From Jejubacter calystegiae (GTDB lineage Bacteria > Pseudomonadota > Gammaproteobacteria > Enterobacterales > Enterobacteriaceae): a DNA stretch of 64,000 bases. The notes under the pieces were generated by a model. That model saw only the letters and a list, made by a program, of their open reading frames with translations, ran no database searches and was not told the DNA's origin. Below are positions 10,204 through 21,416 of the stretch, piece after piece (positions within the stretch are counted from its first letter, which is position 1; every line of letters starts with the position of its first letter). A program made the translations under genes and the position numbers. Where the stretch lies: contig NZ_CP040428.1 of assembly GCF_005671395.1 (NCBI RefSeq), forward strand, positions 4,908,185-4,972,184, in the 5' to 3' direction.

Positions 10204-12207
10204 ATGAACCGACAACAACTTGCCAACGCTATCCGCGCCCTGAGTATGGATGCCGTACAGAAGGCGAATTCGGGGCATCCCGGCGCGCCTATGGGGATGG
10301 CGGATATTGCCGAAGTGTTATGGAACGACTTCCTGAAACATAATCCCGCCAACCCGCTGTGGCAGGATCGCGACCGCTTTGTGCTCTCAAACGGGCACGC
10401 CTCGATGCTGCTCTACAGCCTGCTGCACCTGAGCGGCTACGATCTGCCGCTGGATGAGCTGAAAAACTTTCGCCAGCTCCACTCCCGAACCCCCGGTCAC
10501 CCCGAATCCGGGCTGACGCCCGGCGTTGAAACCACCACCGGCCCACTGGGCCAGGGGCTGGCCAACGCCGTGGGGATGGCGATTGCCGAACGCACCCTGG
10601 CGGCACAGTTTAACCAGCCGGGCCACGAGGTCGTCGACCACTATACATGGGTATTTATGGGCGACGGCTGTCTGATGGAGGGGATCTCCCACGAAGCCTG
10701 TTCACTGGCCGGAACCCTTGGGCTGGGTAAGCTGATTGGTTTTTACGACTGCAACGGCATCTCTATCGATGGCGAAACCAAAGGCTGGTTTACCGACGAC
10801 ACTGCCAGACGCTTCGAAGCCTATCACTGGCACGTGGTCCATGAGATTGACGGCCACGATCCGGAAGCTATCCGTCGTGCGATTCAGGAAGCCCAGCGGG
10901 TGAAGGACAAGCCTTCGCTGATTATCTGCCGCACCATTATCGGTTTCGGCTCCCCCAATAAGGCCGGTAAGGAAGAGGCGCACGGCGCGGCGCTGGGCGA
11001 AGAGGAGGTGGCGCTGGCCCGCAAACAGCTGGGCTGGACATATCCCCCCTTCTCGATTCCCGATGATATCTACCAGGCGTGGAATGCCAGAGCGCGCGGT
11101 GAGCGTGCCGAAGCCGAATGGGAGAGCCGGCTGGCGCAATGGAGCGAAGCCAACCCGCAGCAGGGGCGAGAGTTTATGCGTCGGATGCGCGGCGAACTAC
11201 CGGAAGACTGGGCGGCCCTGAGCCAGGGGGTGATCCATCAGTTGCAGGCCAACCCGGCGAAAATAGCCAGCCGTAAGGCATCGCAGAACTGCCTGAACGC
11301 CTTCGGCCCGTCGCTGCCGGAGCTGATGGGCGGCTCGGCAGACCTGGCCCCCAGTAACCTGACCATCTGGTCCGGCTCTCGCTCGCTCAAAGAGGATATC
11401 GCCGGGAACTACATCCACTACGGGGTGCGCGAATTCGCCATGACCGCCATCAGCAACGGTATCGCCCTGCACGGCGGCTTTCTGCCTTACAGCGCCACCT
11501 TCCTGACCTTCGTGGAATATGCCCGTAATGCGGCACGCATGGCGGCGTTAATGAAGGCCCACCAGATTATGGTCTATACCCATGACTCCATTGGTCTGGG
11601 GGAAGACGGACCAACTCACCAGGCGGTAGAGCAGCTCGCCAGCCTGCGCCTGACCCCCAACTTCAGCACCTGGCGCCCCTGCGATCAGGTCGAAACCGCA
11701 GTCGCCTGGAAAGCGGCCATTGAACACCGCACCGGCCCCACGGCGCTGATTCTGTCGCGTCAGGGGCTGCCGCAGATGGATCGCACGCCGCTACAGCTCG
11801 ACGCGATAGCCCGCGGCGGCTACGTACTGAAAGAGAGTCAGGGGAAAACCGAACTGATTCTGATCGCCACCGGCTCGGAAGTAGCGGTAACGATGCAGGC
11901 GGCAGAGCGCCTTGAACAGGAAGGCGTGGGCGTACGGGTAGTGTCATTGCCTTCCACCGACACCTTCGACGCCCAGGATGACGACTGGCGCGAGTCGGTA
12001 CTGCCCGCCCGTATCGGCGCCCGGGTGGCAGTCGAAGCGGGTATTGCCGATTACTGGCGGAAATATGTCGGCCTGCACGGTGATGTGGTCGGTATGACCA
12101 GTTACGGCGAGTCAGCCCCGGCGGAGCAGCTTTTCCCGTTCTTCGGCTTCACCGTCGACAATATCGTGGACAAAGCGCGCCAGACCCTGGCGCGGCAGTC
12201 GCGTTAA
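10204..12207 (+). CDS. tktB: Transketolase B
   Basis: Thiamine-diphosphate transketolase of 667 residues. The TPP-binding GDG motif is visible in [15 protein letters not shown], the substrate-site HSRTPGHPE is near residue 100, and the pyrimidine domain holds the [10 protein letters not shown] and [10 protein letters not shown] stretches. The GTG/ATG region is clear: ATG 10204 behind GGAG at 10195-10198. It pairs with talA to run the non-oxidative pentose phosphate branch. The E. coli gene ypfG, expected downstream, is absent. Confidence 0.97.
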   Translation: MNRQQLANAIRALSMDAVQKANSGHPGAPMGMADIAEVLWNDFLKHNPANPLWQDRDRFVLSNGHASMLLYSLLHLSGYDLPLDELKNFRQLHSRTPGHPESGLTPGVETTTGPLGQGLANAVGMAIAERTLAAQFNQPGHEVVDHYTWVFMGDGCLMEGISHEACSLAGTLGLGKLIGFYDCNGISIDGETKGWFTDDTARRFEAYHWHVVHEIDGHDPEAIRRAIQEAQRVKDKPSLIICRTIIGFGSPNKAGKEEAHGAALGEEEVALARKQLGWTYPPFSIPDDIYQAWNARARGERAEAEWESRLAQWSEANPQQGREFMRRMRGELPEDWAALSQGVIHQLQANPAKIASRKASQNCLNAFGPSLPELMGGSADLAPSNLTIWSGSRSLKEDIAGNYIHYGVREFAMTAISNGIALHGGFLPYSATFLTFVEYARNAARMAALMKAHQIMVYTHDSIGLGEDGPTHQAVEQLASLRLTPNFSTWRPCDQVETAVAWKAAIEHRTGPTALILSRQGLPQMDRTPLQLDAIARGGYVLKESQGKTELILIATGSEVAVTMQAAERLEQEGVGVRVVSLPSTDTFDAQDDDWRESVLPARIGARVAVEAGIADYWRKYVGLHGDVVGMTSYGESAPAEQLFPFFGFTVDNIVDKARQTLARQSR

Positions 12208-12216
12208 CCAGAGCAT

Positions 12217-12234
12217 GGACCCAGGGAAGGGTCC
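12217..12234. terminator. Weak hairpin between tktB and nudK
   Basis: Six-base stem GGACCC/GGGTCC between the convergent tktB and nudK stop codons. There is no clear T-run on either strand, so termination here is tentative. Confidence 0.4.
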
Positions 12235-12237
12235 GCG

Positions 12238-12816
12238 TTAATCCATCATGCCCAGCAGTTGCAGATGCTGTAACAGGATAACCGTCTTGCCGTCGCGAAT
12301 CTCGCCGCTGCGCACCATCGCCAGCGCTTTCTCAAACGGAAGTTCCAGCACATCTATATCTTCATCATCGACGCCGCCGCCAGCGTTAACCCGCGTGGCC
12401 TCGCTATATTCGGCCATAAAGAAGTGAATCAGTTCGGTCACGCCGCCGGGCGACATATAGAGTTCGAACAGCTTCGTCACCTCTCCCACTTCAAAGCCGG
12501 TCTCTTCTATTGCCTCTTTACGGGCACAGGCTTCAGGCGCGTCGGCGTCCAGCAGCCCGGCACAGCTTTCAATAAGCATACCGTCGGCGTTACCGTTAAC
12601 CCAGGTCGCTACCCGAAACTGACGCGTCAACACCACGCTGCGCCGTTCCCGATTATAGAGCAGGATGGTGGCGCCATTGCCCCGATCGTAAACCTCCCGC
12701 TTGTGGCGCACCACCTCGCCGCTCCCACGAGTCAGGTCATAGGTGATATTGCGCAGTACGAAGTAGTTTTCCGACAGGATCTTATCTTTAATTACGTCTA
12801 TTTTTAGCGATGACAT
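12238..12816 (-). CDS. nudK: GDP-mannose pyrophosphatase (Nudix hydrolase)
   Basis: Nudix hydrolase of 192 residues that cleaves GDP-mannose in the cytoplasm. The Nudix box is at [16 protein letters not shown] preceded by the family glycine (GLLDAD), and the downstream [14 protein letters not shown] is typical of NudK. It is convergent with tktB. In E. coli aegA lies beyond nudK; here the nap operon has been placed between them. Confidence 0.95.
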   Translation of the reverse strand: MSSLKIDVIKDKILSENYFVLRNITYDLTRGSGEVVRHKREVYDRGNGATILLYNRERRSVVLTRQFRVATWVNGNADGMLIESCAGLLDADAPEACARKEAIEETGFEVGEVTKLFELYMSPGGVTELIHFFMAEYSEATRVNAGGGVDDEDIDVLELPFEKALAMVRSGEIRDGKTVILLQHLQLLGMMD

Positions 12817-12888
12817 AGTTGCTCCAACGACTTACGGCTCGCCCCTATACTACGTGGTAAGGCAAAATTTGTCGCGGCTCACAAAAAA

Positions 12889-13074
12889 GCCGCCCGGTCA
12901 GGGGCGGCTGAGACTGATGACAAACCCGGGTCGAACCTGTTCGGCCAGAATCACCAGAAAAATAAACAAGGAAAATCAATTCATTGATTTTCGGCTGATA
13001 ATCACAAAGAGGGAAAAACCACGTTTTTTCCCTCTTTGTCATCAACCTGAGCCGCCCGGTCGGGGCGGCTCAGG
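12889..13074 (-). repeat. Dispersed hairpin element, copy 1, flanked by duplicated terminator hairpins (downstream of napC)
   Basis: A core of about 142 bp (12909-13050) lies between two near-identical GC hairpins. The napC-proximal hairpin has a 12-bp stem at 13046-13057 and 13063-13074. The distal one (12889-12895 with 12902-12908) is followed on the minus strand by six T residues and is a good intrinsic terminator for nap. The two hairpins have the same loop orientation (CGACC and CTGACC on the minus strand), so they are direct repeats. The core holds a 15-bp stem (ACAAAGAGGGAAAAA and complement), an AATCAAT/ATTGATT hairpin, and 10-bp ends TGATGACAAA/TTTGTCATCA. The second copy is at 49525-49708. 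Confidence 0.9.
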
Positions 13075-13081
13075 GTCAGGA

Positions 13082-13684
13082 TTAAAATCCGTTCTTAATA
13101 CCGTGCATCTCTGGCAGCTTATGGGCAATACCCTTATGGCAGTCGATACAGGTCTGCCCCTCTTTCACCGCCCGATCGTGCATCTTCGCCGCCACCGTCT
13201 TCTGGGCGGTAAAGTCCATATAGTCGAAGTTATGACAGTTACGGCACTCCTGGGAGTTGTTGTTTTTCATTCGCCGCCACTCGTTCTGAGCCATGGCCAG
13301 ACGATGATCCTCAAACTTCTGTGGGGTATCGATAATCCCGAAGACTTTGGCATACAGCTCTTTACTGGCCTGGATTTTACGCACCATCTTCGGGCCCCAC
13401 TCGTGGGGAACGTGACAGTCCGGGCAGGTGGCGCGTACGCCGCTGCGGTTGTTGTAGTGTACCGTCTCCATATACTCCTGGTAGACGGTATTACGCATCT
13501 CGTGGCAGCTGATACAGAACTCTTCGCGGTTGGACATCTCCATACCGGTATTGAAACCGCCCCAGAAGATAATACCGGCACCGAAGCCAACCAGCAGTAA
13601 AGTGCCGAGCGCCAGACGGCTCGGACGGCGCCACCAGCGCCACAGACGGCGAATTACGCCCGGTTTTTTTTGCTCTTCCATCAT
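13082..13684 (-). CDS. napC: Tetrahaem cytochrome c NapC, quinol dehydrogenase
   Basis: Membrane-anchored NapC/NirT family cytochrome of 200 residues that oxidises quinol and passes electrons to NapB-NapA in the periplasm. One N-terminal membrane helix (about residues 20-40) is followed by four CXXCH haem motifs: CISCH, CPDCH, CRNCH and CIDCH. Two adjacent ATG codons (13684, 13681) could start translation. It is the last gene of napFDAGHBC and is followed by the duplicated hairpin element. Haem attachment needs ccm genes, which are not in this window. Confidence 0.97.
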   Translation of the reverse strand: MMEEQKKPGVIRRLWRWWRRPSRLALGTLLLVGFGAGIIFWGGFNTGMEMSNREEFCISCHEMRNTVYQEYMETVHYNNRSGVRATCPDCHVPHEWGPKMVRKIQASKELYAKVFGIIDTPQKFEDHRLAMAQNEWRRMKNNNSQECRNCHNFDYMDFTAQKTVAAKMHDRAVKEGQTCIDCHKGIAHKLPEMHGIKNGF

Positions 13685-13690
13685 TCGCCT

Positions 13691-14143
13691 CTACTTTCCA
13701 AAGCCCTGGGAAGGCGTAAAGGTGTTTTCCACAATCGGCGGCGCATCAGTCTGCGGTACGTGGCACTGCAGGCAGAAGTAACGGCGCGGCGCCACGCCGG
13801 AAAGCACCTTACCGTCGCTATCCATAAAGTGGGTGGGACTGATGCGCGGCGCGCCGGTGGTGCGGTAGTGTTCTACACCGTGGCACTGCAGGCAGCGGTT
13901 GGTATTGGTCGTCACCTGATAACCGTCCACGCTGTGCGGAATCATCGGCGGCTGGTTCACATAGTTCAGTGCCATACGCTCCTGTTGTTTGGGCATACGA
14001 ATCGCCCCTTCCGGGGTCGCCGAGACTTCCGGCGACTGGCTCAGATCCACCGATCCCTCCGCCAGCGCCATGCCACTCATCATTAACATCAGCGCCGCCG
14101 CCAGGGTGCGCAGTACTCCTTTTTTACGGACAGGGCTATTCAT
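13691..14143 (-). CDS. napB: Dihaem cytochrome c NapB, electron-transfer subunit of periplasmic nitrate reductase
   Basis: Periplasmic small subunit of 150 residues that transfers electrons from NapC to NapA. It has an N-terminal signal peptide (basic start, hydrophobic core, ALA-type cleavage near residue 28) and two CXXCH motifs, both CLQCH. The coding end overlaps napH by 8 bases. Confidence 0.96.
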   Translation of the reverse strand: MNSPVRKKGVLRTLAAALMLMMSGMALAEGSVDLSQSPEVSATPEGAIRMPKQQERMALNYVNQPPMIPHSVDGYQVTTNTNRCLQCHGVEHYRTTGAPRISPTHFMDSDGKVLSGVAPRRYFCLQCHVPQTDAPPIVENTFTPSQGFGK

Positions 14144-15002
14144 CTTTTGCTCCCGAACTCCATCGAATTGTTATTTTGAAAACCTCTTCGGCGCAGACAT
14201 CGACGCAGCGCCCACAGGTCATGCAGTCACGGCCAGCGATCCGGGCCGGACTTTGCTTATCCAGTACCGGCGCCCGCAGTACCTGCGGCTCCGGACAAAC
14301 GTGAAAACAGTCCATACAGCGGGTGCAGCGTTCGCGCCCGGCGGCGGTTACGCCCAGTGCACCGGCGCCGCCGGTCAGGCCATAGAAGGCCCCCAGCGGG
14401 CAGAGGTGGCCGCACCAGCCGTGTTCAACCACCAGAAGATCAAACAGAAACAGGGCGAGCAGCAGGAAGATCCCGGCGCCAAAGCCGAAGATCAGGCCGC
14501 GTCCGGCAATCGACACCGGATTCACCCACTCCCACAGCAGACTGCCGGTAAGCAGGCTTCCTGCCAGCACCAGCGCCAGAATCAGATAGCGCAGCCAGCG
14601 CGGCAACGATGCCGAAGCGGTGATCCCCAGCCGCCGACGCAGCCAGGCGGCCAGATCGGTCAGAGGATTCACCGGGCAGACCCAGCTACAGAACAGACGT
14701 CTGCCCGCCAGGGCGTAAAATCCCCCGACGATCAGCGCGCCGCTCAGGGCCAGGGTCGCAGGCAGATGGCCGCTCGCCAGACTTTGTAGCACCATCAGCG
14801 GATCGCTGAGCGGCACCGTATCCAGCAGCAGGCTACTGCTGTAGTTGCCATGCAGAATCCAGACGCCGCTCCAACTGCCGCACAAAAACAGCGCCAGCAC
14901 CATCACCTGACACAGACGCCGCAGCAACAGCCAGCGGTAGCTACGCCACCACCCTTTTACCGCCAGCGCATCGCGACCGGCTTCCTGCCTACGATTTGCC
15001 AT
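14136..15002 (-). CDS. napH: Ferredoxin-type quinol dehydrogenase membrane subunit NapH
   Basis: Inner-membrane iron-sulphur protein of 288 residues that, with NapG, supplies electrons from ubiquinol to NapC. Four hydrophobic segments are visible, with CXXXCP motifs at the cytoplasmic side (CSWVCP, CGHLCP) and two C-terminal 4Fe-4S clusters ([23 protein letters not shown]). The frame stays open upstream to 15242, but I chose the ATG at 15002 because [13 protein letters not shown] matches the E. coli N-terminus and overlaps napG by only 14 bases. Confidence 0.95.
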   Translation of the reverse strand: MANRRQEAGRDALAVKGWWRSYRWLLLRRLCQVMVLALFLCGSWSGVWILHGNYSSSLLLDTVPLSDPLMVLQSLASGHLPATLALSGALIVGGFYALAGRRLFCSWVCPVNPLTDLAAWLRRRLGITASASLPRWLRYLILALVLAGSLLTGSLLWEWVNPVSIAGRGLIFGFGAGIFLLLALFLFDLLVVEHGWCGHLCPLGAFYGLTGGAGALGVTAAGRERCTRCMDCFHVCPEPQVLRAPVLDKQSPARIAGRDCMTCGRCVDVCAEEVFKITIRWSSGAKDE

Positions 15003-15684
15003 CGGCGCCCTCCAGCCAGCTAAAGCGGTAGTGATGCCCCAGCTCACCTTTCGCCAGTTCCCGGGGCAGCACCTTAATCGCCGCCTGTTCCAGCACGCAG
15101 GCCTGTTCGCACTTGCCGCAGCCGGTACAGTCACTGCTGTGCACCGTCGGCAGGAAGCGGGCGTGTTTACCGGTGCGGCTATTACTCTCAGGCGTGAGGG
15201 TGATCGCCTTATCGATAGCCGGACAAACCCGGTAGCAGACATCGCAGCGCAGCCCCTGGAAGTTCAGGCAGTTTTCCTGATCCAGCAGTACCGCCAGCCC
15301 CATACGGGCCGCGTCGATAGAGGGCAATCCGCTATCCAGCGCCCCGCTCGGGCAGACCACCGCACAGGGGATCTCCTCGCACATTTCGCAAGGGATCTCC
15401 CGGGCCACAAAGTACGGCGTGCCCGCCGCCTCGCCCGAAGCCAGAGTCGCCAGCTTCAGGGTCTGGTAAGGGCAGGCCTGTACGCACTGACCACAGCGAA
15501 CGCAGGCCCGGGAAAAGGCCGGCTCCGGCAGCGCACCGGGGGGCCGCAGCCGGACACCGCTGGCGCGACTACTTTCGGTACGAATACCCAGCAGAACCAG
15601 CACCGCCGACAGACCGCAGGCGGCACGCGTCACATCGCGCAAAAAGCGACGACGGGCGGGACCGGGCGCGTCCGTTCTGGCCAT
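14989..15684 (-). CDS. napG: Ferredoxin-type protein NapG
   Basis: Periplasmic 4Fe-4S protein of 231 residues and partner of NapH. It has a Tat-type signal near the N-terminus (RRRFLRD then a hydrophobic run) and four cysteine-rich cluster motifs, for example [26 protein letters not shown] and [11 protein letters not shown]. The start is 4 bases after the napA stop. Confidence 0.96.
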   Translation of the reverse strand: MARTDAPGPARRRFLRDVTRAACGLSAVLVLLGIRTESSRASGVRLRPPGALPEPAFSRACVRCGQCVQACPYQTLKLATLASGEAAGTPYFVAREIPCEMCEEIPCAVVCPSGALDSGLPSIDAARMGLAVLLDQENCLNFQGLRCDVCYRVCPAIDKAITLTPESNSRTGKHARFLPTVHSSDCTGCGKCEQACVLEQAAIKVLPRELAKGELGHHYRFSWLEGADGKS

Positions 15685-15688
15685 GGAC

Positions 15689-18175
15689 TCAGACCTTCTC
15701 CAGTTTCACGGCGCACTTCTTGAAATCCGTCTCTTTAGAGAGCGGATCCGTCGCATCCAGCGTCAGCTTGTTAACCAACTGAGCGGCATCGAAGAACGGC
15801 ATATAGACCAGTCCCTGAGGTGGACGGTTACGGCCGCGGGTTTCGACGATCGAAATAACCTCGCCGCGACGCGATACCACCTTCACCTTATCGCCGCGGC
15901 GCAGGCCGCGTTGTTTGGCATCCAGCGGGTGGATAAACAGCACCGCCTCCGGGAAAGCGCGATGCAGCTCCGGTACGCGGCGAGTCATACTGCCGGTATG
16001 CCAGTGTTCCAGCACGCGACCGGTGGAGAGCCACAGGTCGTACTCTTTATCCGGTACTTCCGCTGCCGGTTCAAAAGGCAGCGCGAAGATAACCGCTTTA
16101 CCGTCCGGCTTACCGTAGAATTTGTAACCCTCGCCCGCTTTTACATAGGGGTCGTGGCCTTCGCTGTAGCGCCACTGGGTTTCCTTACCGTCCACCACCG
16201 GCCAGCGCAGGCCGCGCGCCTTGTGATAGTCGTCGAAAGGCGCCAGATCGTGGCCATGGCCGCGTCCAAAGGCGGCGTACTCTTCGAACAGCCCCTTCTG
16301 CAGATAGAAACCGCACTCGCGGGATTCATCGTTAAGCTGATCTTCCGCCAGCTCGCTCAGCGGGTACTGACTCACGGCCTGAGAAGCGAACAGCACCTCG
16401 TACAGTGTCTTGCCGCGGTACTCCGGCTTCTGAGCCAGCAACTCTTCGCTCCACACCTCTTCGGTCTTAAAGCGTTTGGCGAAATTCACCAGCTGCCAGA
16501 GATCGGACTTCGCTTCGCCCGGCGCCTGCACCTGCTGGCGCCAGAACTGGGTACGGCGCTCGGCATTACCGTAAGCCCCCTCTTTTTCCACCCACATCGC
16601 GGTAGGCAGAATCAGGTCGGCGGCAAGGGCACTCACCGTTGGATAGGGATCGGAAACCACCACGAAGTTGCGCGGATCGCGCCAGCCAGGCATGCGATCT
16701 TCATCGATATTCGGACCAGCCTGCATGTTGTTGTTACACATCACCCAGTAGGCATTAAGGGTGCCGTCCTTCAGCGCGCGATCCTGCGCCACGGCGTGCA
16801 GACCCACCTTCGCGGGAATGGTGCCGCTGGGCAGTTGCCACTGCTGTTCGGCAATAGCGCGATGCTTTTCGTTCGTCACCACCATATCGGCAGGCAGACG
16901 GTGGGCAAAGGTGCCGACTTCACGCGCGGTACCGCAGGCGGAAGGCTGCCCCGTCAGGGAGAAAGGTCCGCAGCCAGGCTGGGAGATCTTGCCGGTCAGC
17001 AGATGCAGGTTGTAGCACAGGTTATTGGCCCAGACGCCGCGGGTGTGCTGGTTAAAGCCCATGGTCCAGTAGGAGATCACCTTCTTATTCGGGTCTGCGT
17101 AGAGCTTCGCGAGCGCTTCCAGTTGATCTTTCGGCACACCGCTCATCTCTGCGGTTTTCTCCAGGGTGTACTCAGCCACAAAGGCTTTGTACTCTTCGAA
17201 GCTCATCGGTTCAGAGGCGTCGGAACCGGCGTTTTTCGCCGATTTTTCCAGCGGATGGCTGGGGCGCAGACCATAGCCGATGTCGGTGACGCCGCGACGC
17301 AGATTCACGTGCTGCTTAAAGAAAGCGTCATTAACCGCGTTATTCTGGATGATGTAGTTGGCGATATAGTTAAGGATGGCCAGGTCGCTCTGGGGCGTGA
17401 AGACTATACCGTTGTCCGCCAGCTCAAAGCTGCGGTGACGGAAGGTAGAGAGCACCGCAACCTCAACGTTGGTATCCGACAGGCGGCGGTTAGTGATGCG
17501 CGACCACAGTATCGGGTGCATCTCCGCCATGTTAGAGCCCCACAGCACGAAAGCGTCCGCCTGTTCGATATCGTCGTAGCAGCCCATCGGCTCATCCATC
17601 CCGAAGGTGCGCATAAAGCCCACCACCGCGGACGCCATGCAGTGACGCGCGTTCGGGTCGATGTTGTTAGAGCGGAAGCCCGCCTTAAACAGCTTGGCTG
17701 CGGCATAACCTTCCCAGATGGTCCACTGGCCGGAGCCGAACATCCCGATGGCGTCGGCGCCCTTCTCTTTCAGGGCGCCCTTAAATTTGTCCGCCATAAT
17801 GTCGAAAGCCTGATCCCAGCTAATCGGGGTAAACTCCCCCTCTTTGTGGTACTGGCCATTGCGCATACGCAGCATCGGCTGGGTCAGACGATCCTTGCCG
17901 TACATGATCTTGGGCAGGAAATAGCCCTTAATGCAGTTCAGCCCGCGGTTTACCGGCGCTTCCGGATCGCCCTGACTGGCCACCACGCGACCATCCTGGG
18001 TGCCGACCAGCACGCCACATCCGGTACCGCAAAAGCGGCACGGCGCCTTATCCCATTTAATGGCATCGCTCTTGCCAACCGCCGCGCGGGCGACCGGAGA
18101 GACGCTGATGCCGGCTGCCGCAGCGGCCGCGGCGACGGCGTTAGCTTTCATAAAGCTACGACGACTGAGTTTCAT
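15689..18175 (-). CDS. napA: Periplasmic nitrate reductase catalytic subunit NapA
   Basis: Molybdenum bis-MGD enzyme of 828 residues that reduces nitrate to nitrite in the periplasm. It begins with a Tat signal (SRRSFMK plus an alanine-rich stretch). The 4Fe-4S site is [13 protein letters not shown] followed by the distant cysteine in [10 protein letters not shown]. The Mo-ligand cysteine is expected in [12 protein letters not shown]. Length matches E. coli NapA. NapD, encoded just upstream, is its Tat-signal chaperone. Confidence 0.98.
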   Translation of the reverse strand: MKLSRRSFMKANAVAAAAAAAGISVSPVARAAVGKSDAIKWDKAPCRFCGTGCGVLVGTQDGRVVASQGDPEAPVNRGLNCIKGYFLPKIMYGKDRLTQPMLRMRNGQYHKEGEFTPISWDQAFDIMADKFKGALKEKGADAIGMFGSGQWTIWEGYAAAKLFKAGFRSNNIDPNARHCMASAVVGFMRTFGMDEPMGCYDDIEQADAFVLWGSNMAEMHPILWSRITNRRLSDTNVEVAVLSTFRHRSFELADNGIVFTPQSDLAILNYIANYIIQNNAVNDAFFKQHVNLRRGVTDIGYGLRPSHPLEKSAKNAGSDASEPMSFEEYKAFVAEYTLEKTAEMSGVPKDQLEALAKLYADPNKKVISYWTMGFNQHTRGVWANNLCYNLHLLTGKISQPGCGPFSLTGQPSACGTAREVGTFAHRLPADMVVTNEKHRAIAEQQWQLPSGTIPAKVGLHAVAQDRALKDGTLNAYWVMCNNNMQAGPNIDEDRMPGWRDPRNFVVVSDPYPTVSALAADLILPTAMWVEKEGAYGNAERRTQFWRQQVQAPGEAKSDLWQLVNFAKRFKTEEVWSEELLAQKPEYRGKTLYEVLFASQAVSQYPLSELAEDQLNDESRECGFYLQKGLFEEYAAFGRGHGHDLAPFDDYHKARGLRWPVVDGKETQWRYSEGHDPYVKAGEGYKFYGKPDGKAVIFALPFEPAAEVPDKEYDLWLSTGRVLEHWHTGSMTRRVPELHRAFPEAVLFIHPLDAKQRGLRRGDKVKVVSRRGEVISIVETRGRNRPPQGLVYMPFFDAAQLVNKLTLDATDPLSKETDFKKCAVKLEKV

Positions 18176-18190
18176 TGGTGTTTCCTCACC

Positions 18191-18436
18191 TTAGCTCTCA
18201 TGCTGGTGGTAAACCAGCGACACCGCCAGCACGCCTGCGAGTTCGCGTGCCGACTCAATATTGTTCAGCAACTCCCTGCTGGATGGCGCCTCCATCACAA
18301 CCGCCAGCTTGCCGGTGGCGGCATCGCTGACTGCCACTTCGCTGCCGGGCAGCGCATTCAGCGCGCCTGCCACCGTAGCGACGTTTTCCGGGCGGGTTTG
18401 CACCATCAGCCCGCAGACCTGCCAGTTACTGTCCAT
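18191..18436 (-). CDS. napD: NapA signal-peptide chaperone NapD
   Basis: Small cytoplasmic chaperone of 81 residues that binds the NapA Tat signal and holds back export until the cofactor is inserted. The ferredoxin-like NapD fold signature is seen in NWQVCGLMVQTRP and in the C-terminal LAVSLVYHQ. It overlaps napF by 11 bases and precedes napA by 15 bases. Confidence 0.94.
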   Translation of the reverse strand: MDSNWQVCGLMVQTRPENVATVAGALNALPGSEVAVSDAATGKLAVVMEAPSSRELLNNIESARELAGVLAVSLVYHQHES

Positions 18437-18920
18437 CAGAACTCCTCAGACTCAGGGCTGAAACCGGGCAGCCCGCCACGCAGGCGCCGCAGCCGGTACA
18501 CAGCGATACATCGACCTGCAATGCGGCTACGCCATCGCGGGTGGGAATAAAACGCAACGCCTGCGGCTCGCAGCTGTCTTCGCAACTGCGGCAGTCCACC
18601 TGCTGGCGCGTCAGGCAGACGTCATTCACCGCCACCCGTAGCGACCAGGGCGCGCTGTCACGCGGCGTAAAAAGCGCTTGCGGACAAGCCCGGGCGCAGG
18701 CATAGCAGAAGGTGCATTCACCGTTGCGGAAATCGATTCGGGGATAGCCGCCCTGGCCTGCCAGGATAATGGCGCCTTCACAGGCTGCCGAGCAGGAGCC
18801 GCAGCGCGAGCAGCGCTCGATAAAATCGGCTTCGCTGCCGCTCCACGGCGGGCGGATGGCCTGTGTCGAACGGCGCCAGCCGGTCAACAGACCACGTCGC
18901 GAGAGTTGCGTTATCGCCAT
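18426..18920 (-). CDS. napF: Ferredoxin-type protein NapF
   Basis: Cytoplasmic iron-sulphur protein of 164 residues, proposed in the family to help load the NapA cluster. Three cluster regions are visible (CSRCGSCSAACEG, CTFCYACARACP, CTGCGACVAGCP), plus CRSCEDSCEP. It is the first gene of the nap operon; its promoter region is at 19006-19080. Confidence 0.95.
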   Translation of the reverse strand: MAITQLSRRGLLTGWRRSTQAIRPPWSGSEADFIERCSRCGSCSAACEGAIILAGQGGYPRIDFRNGECTFCYACARACPQALFTPRDSAPWSLRVAVNDVCLTRQQVDCRSCEDSCEPQALRFIPTRDGVAALQVDVSLCTGCGACVAGCPVSALSLRSSDGQ

Positions 18921-19005
18921 TCCATTGCACCCAGAAAAAAGAGAATTACTTTTGTTATTTCAGAATTCGCGCCGCCGCTAAGGGTCGTTGCATCGATCCT
19001 GTTTT

Positions 19006-19080
19006 CAGGCGTTAACATAGGCGAGCAGGGGTTACCACCGCATCACCCTTTAGGGGTAAAAGACGTAGTGCGATCAAGGT
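19006..19080 (-). promoter_or_regulatory. nap operon promoter with NarP-type 7-2-7 site and FNR-like half site
   Basis: On the minus strand TACCCCT-AA-AGGGTGA at 19058-19043 is a textbook 7-2-7 NarL/NarP site. TTGAT at 19078-19074 is a good FNR half site with a poor second half. A -10-like TATGTT is at 19019-19014. With a start near 19006 the NarP and FNR sites centre near -44 and -65, the spacing known for the E. coli napF promoter. The start point itself is inferred. Confidence 0.75.
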
Positions 19081-19122
19081 TAGGGCGAGTTTATTGAAAA
19101 GCGGCGCACGAAACAGGGAATC

Positions 19123-19149
19123 CCCCTGTCAGGCCTGGCCTGACAGGGG
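19123..19149. terminator. Strong hairpin downstream of aegA
   Basis: Perfect 12-bp stem CCCCTGTCAGGC/GCCTGACAGGGG with a 3-base loop. The T-rich side is on the plus strand; on the minus strand (the aegA direction) the tail is weak. It separates aegA from the nap promoter. Confidence 0.6.
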
Positions 19150-19175
19150 CGTTTCTTTAAGATAAATCTACCCCT

Positions 19176-21416
<2,241 letters not shown>

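Noticed and set aside
15683-18550. A 955-codon open frame on the plus strand opposite napA and napD
   Set aside because: It is the mirror of the strongly supported napA and napD genes in GC-rich DNA; its protein shows no domain and is rich in His, Arg and Gln as expected for an antisense shadow.
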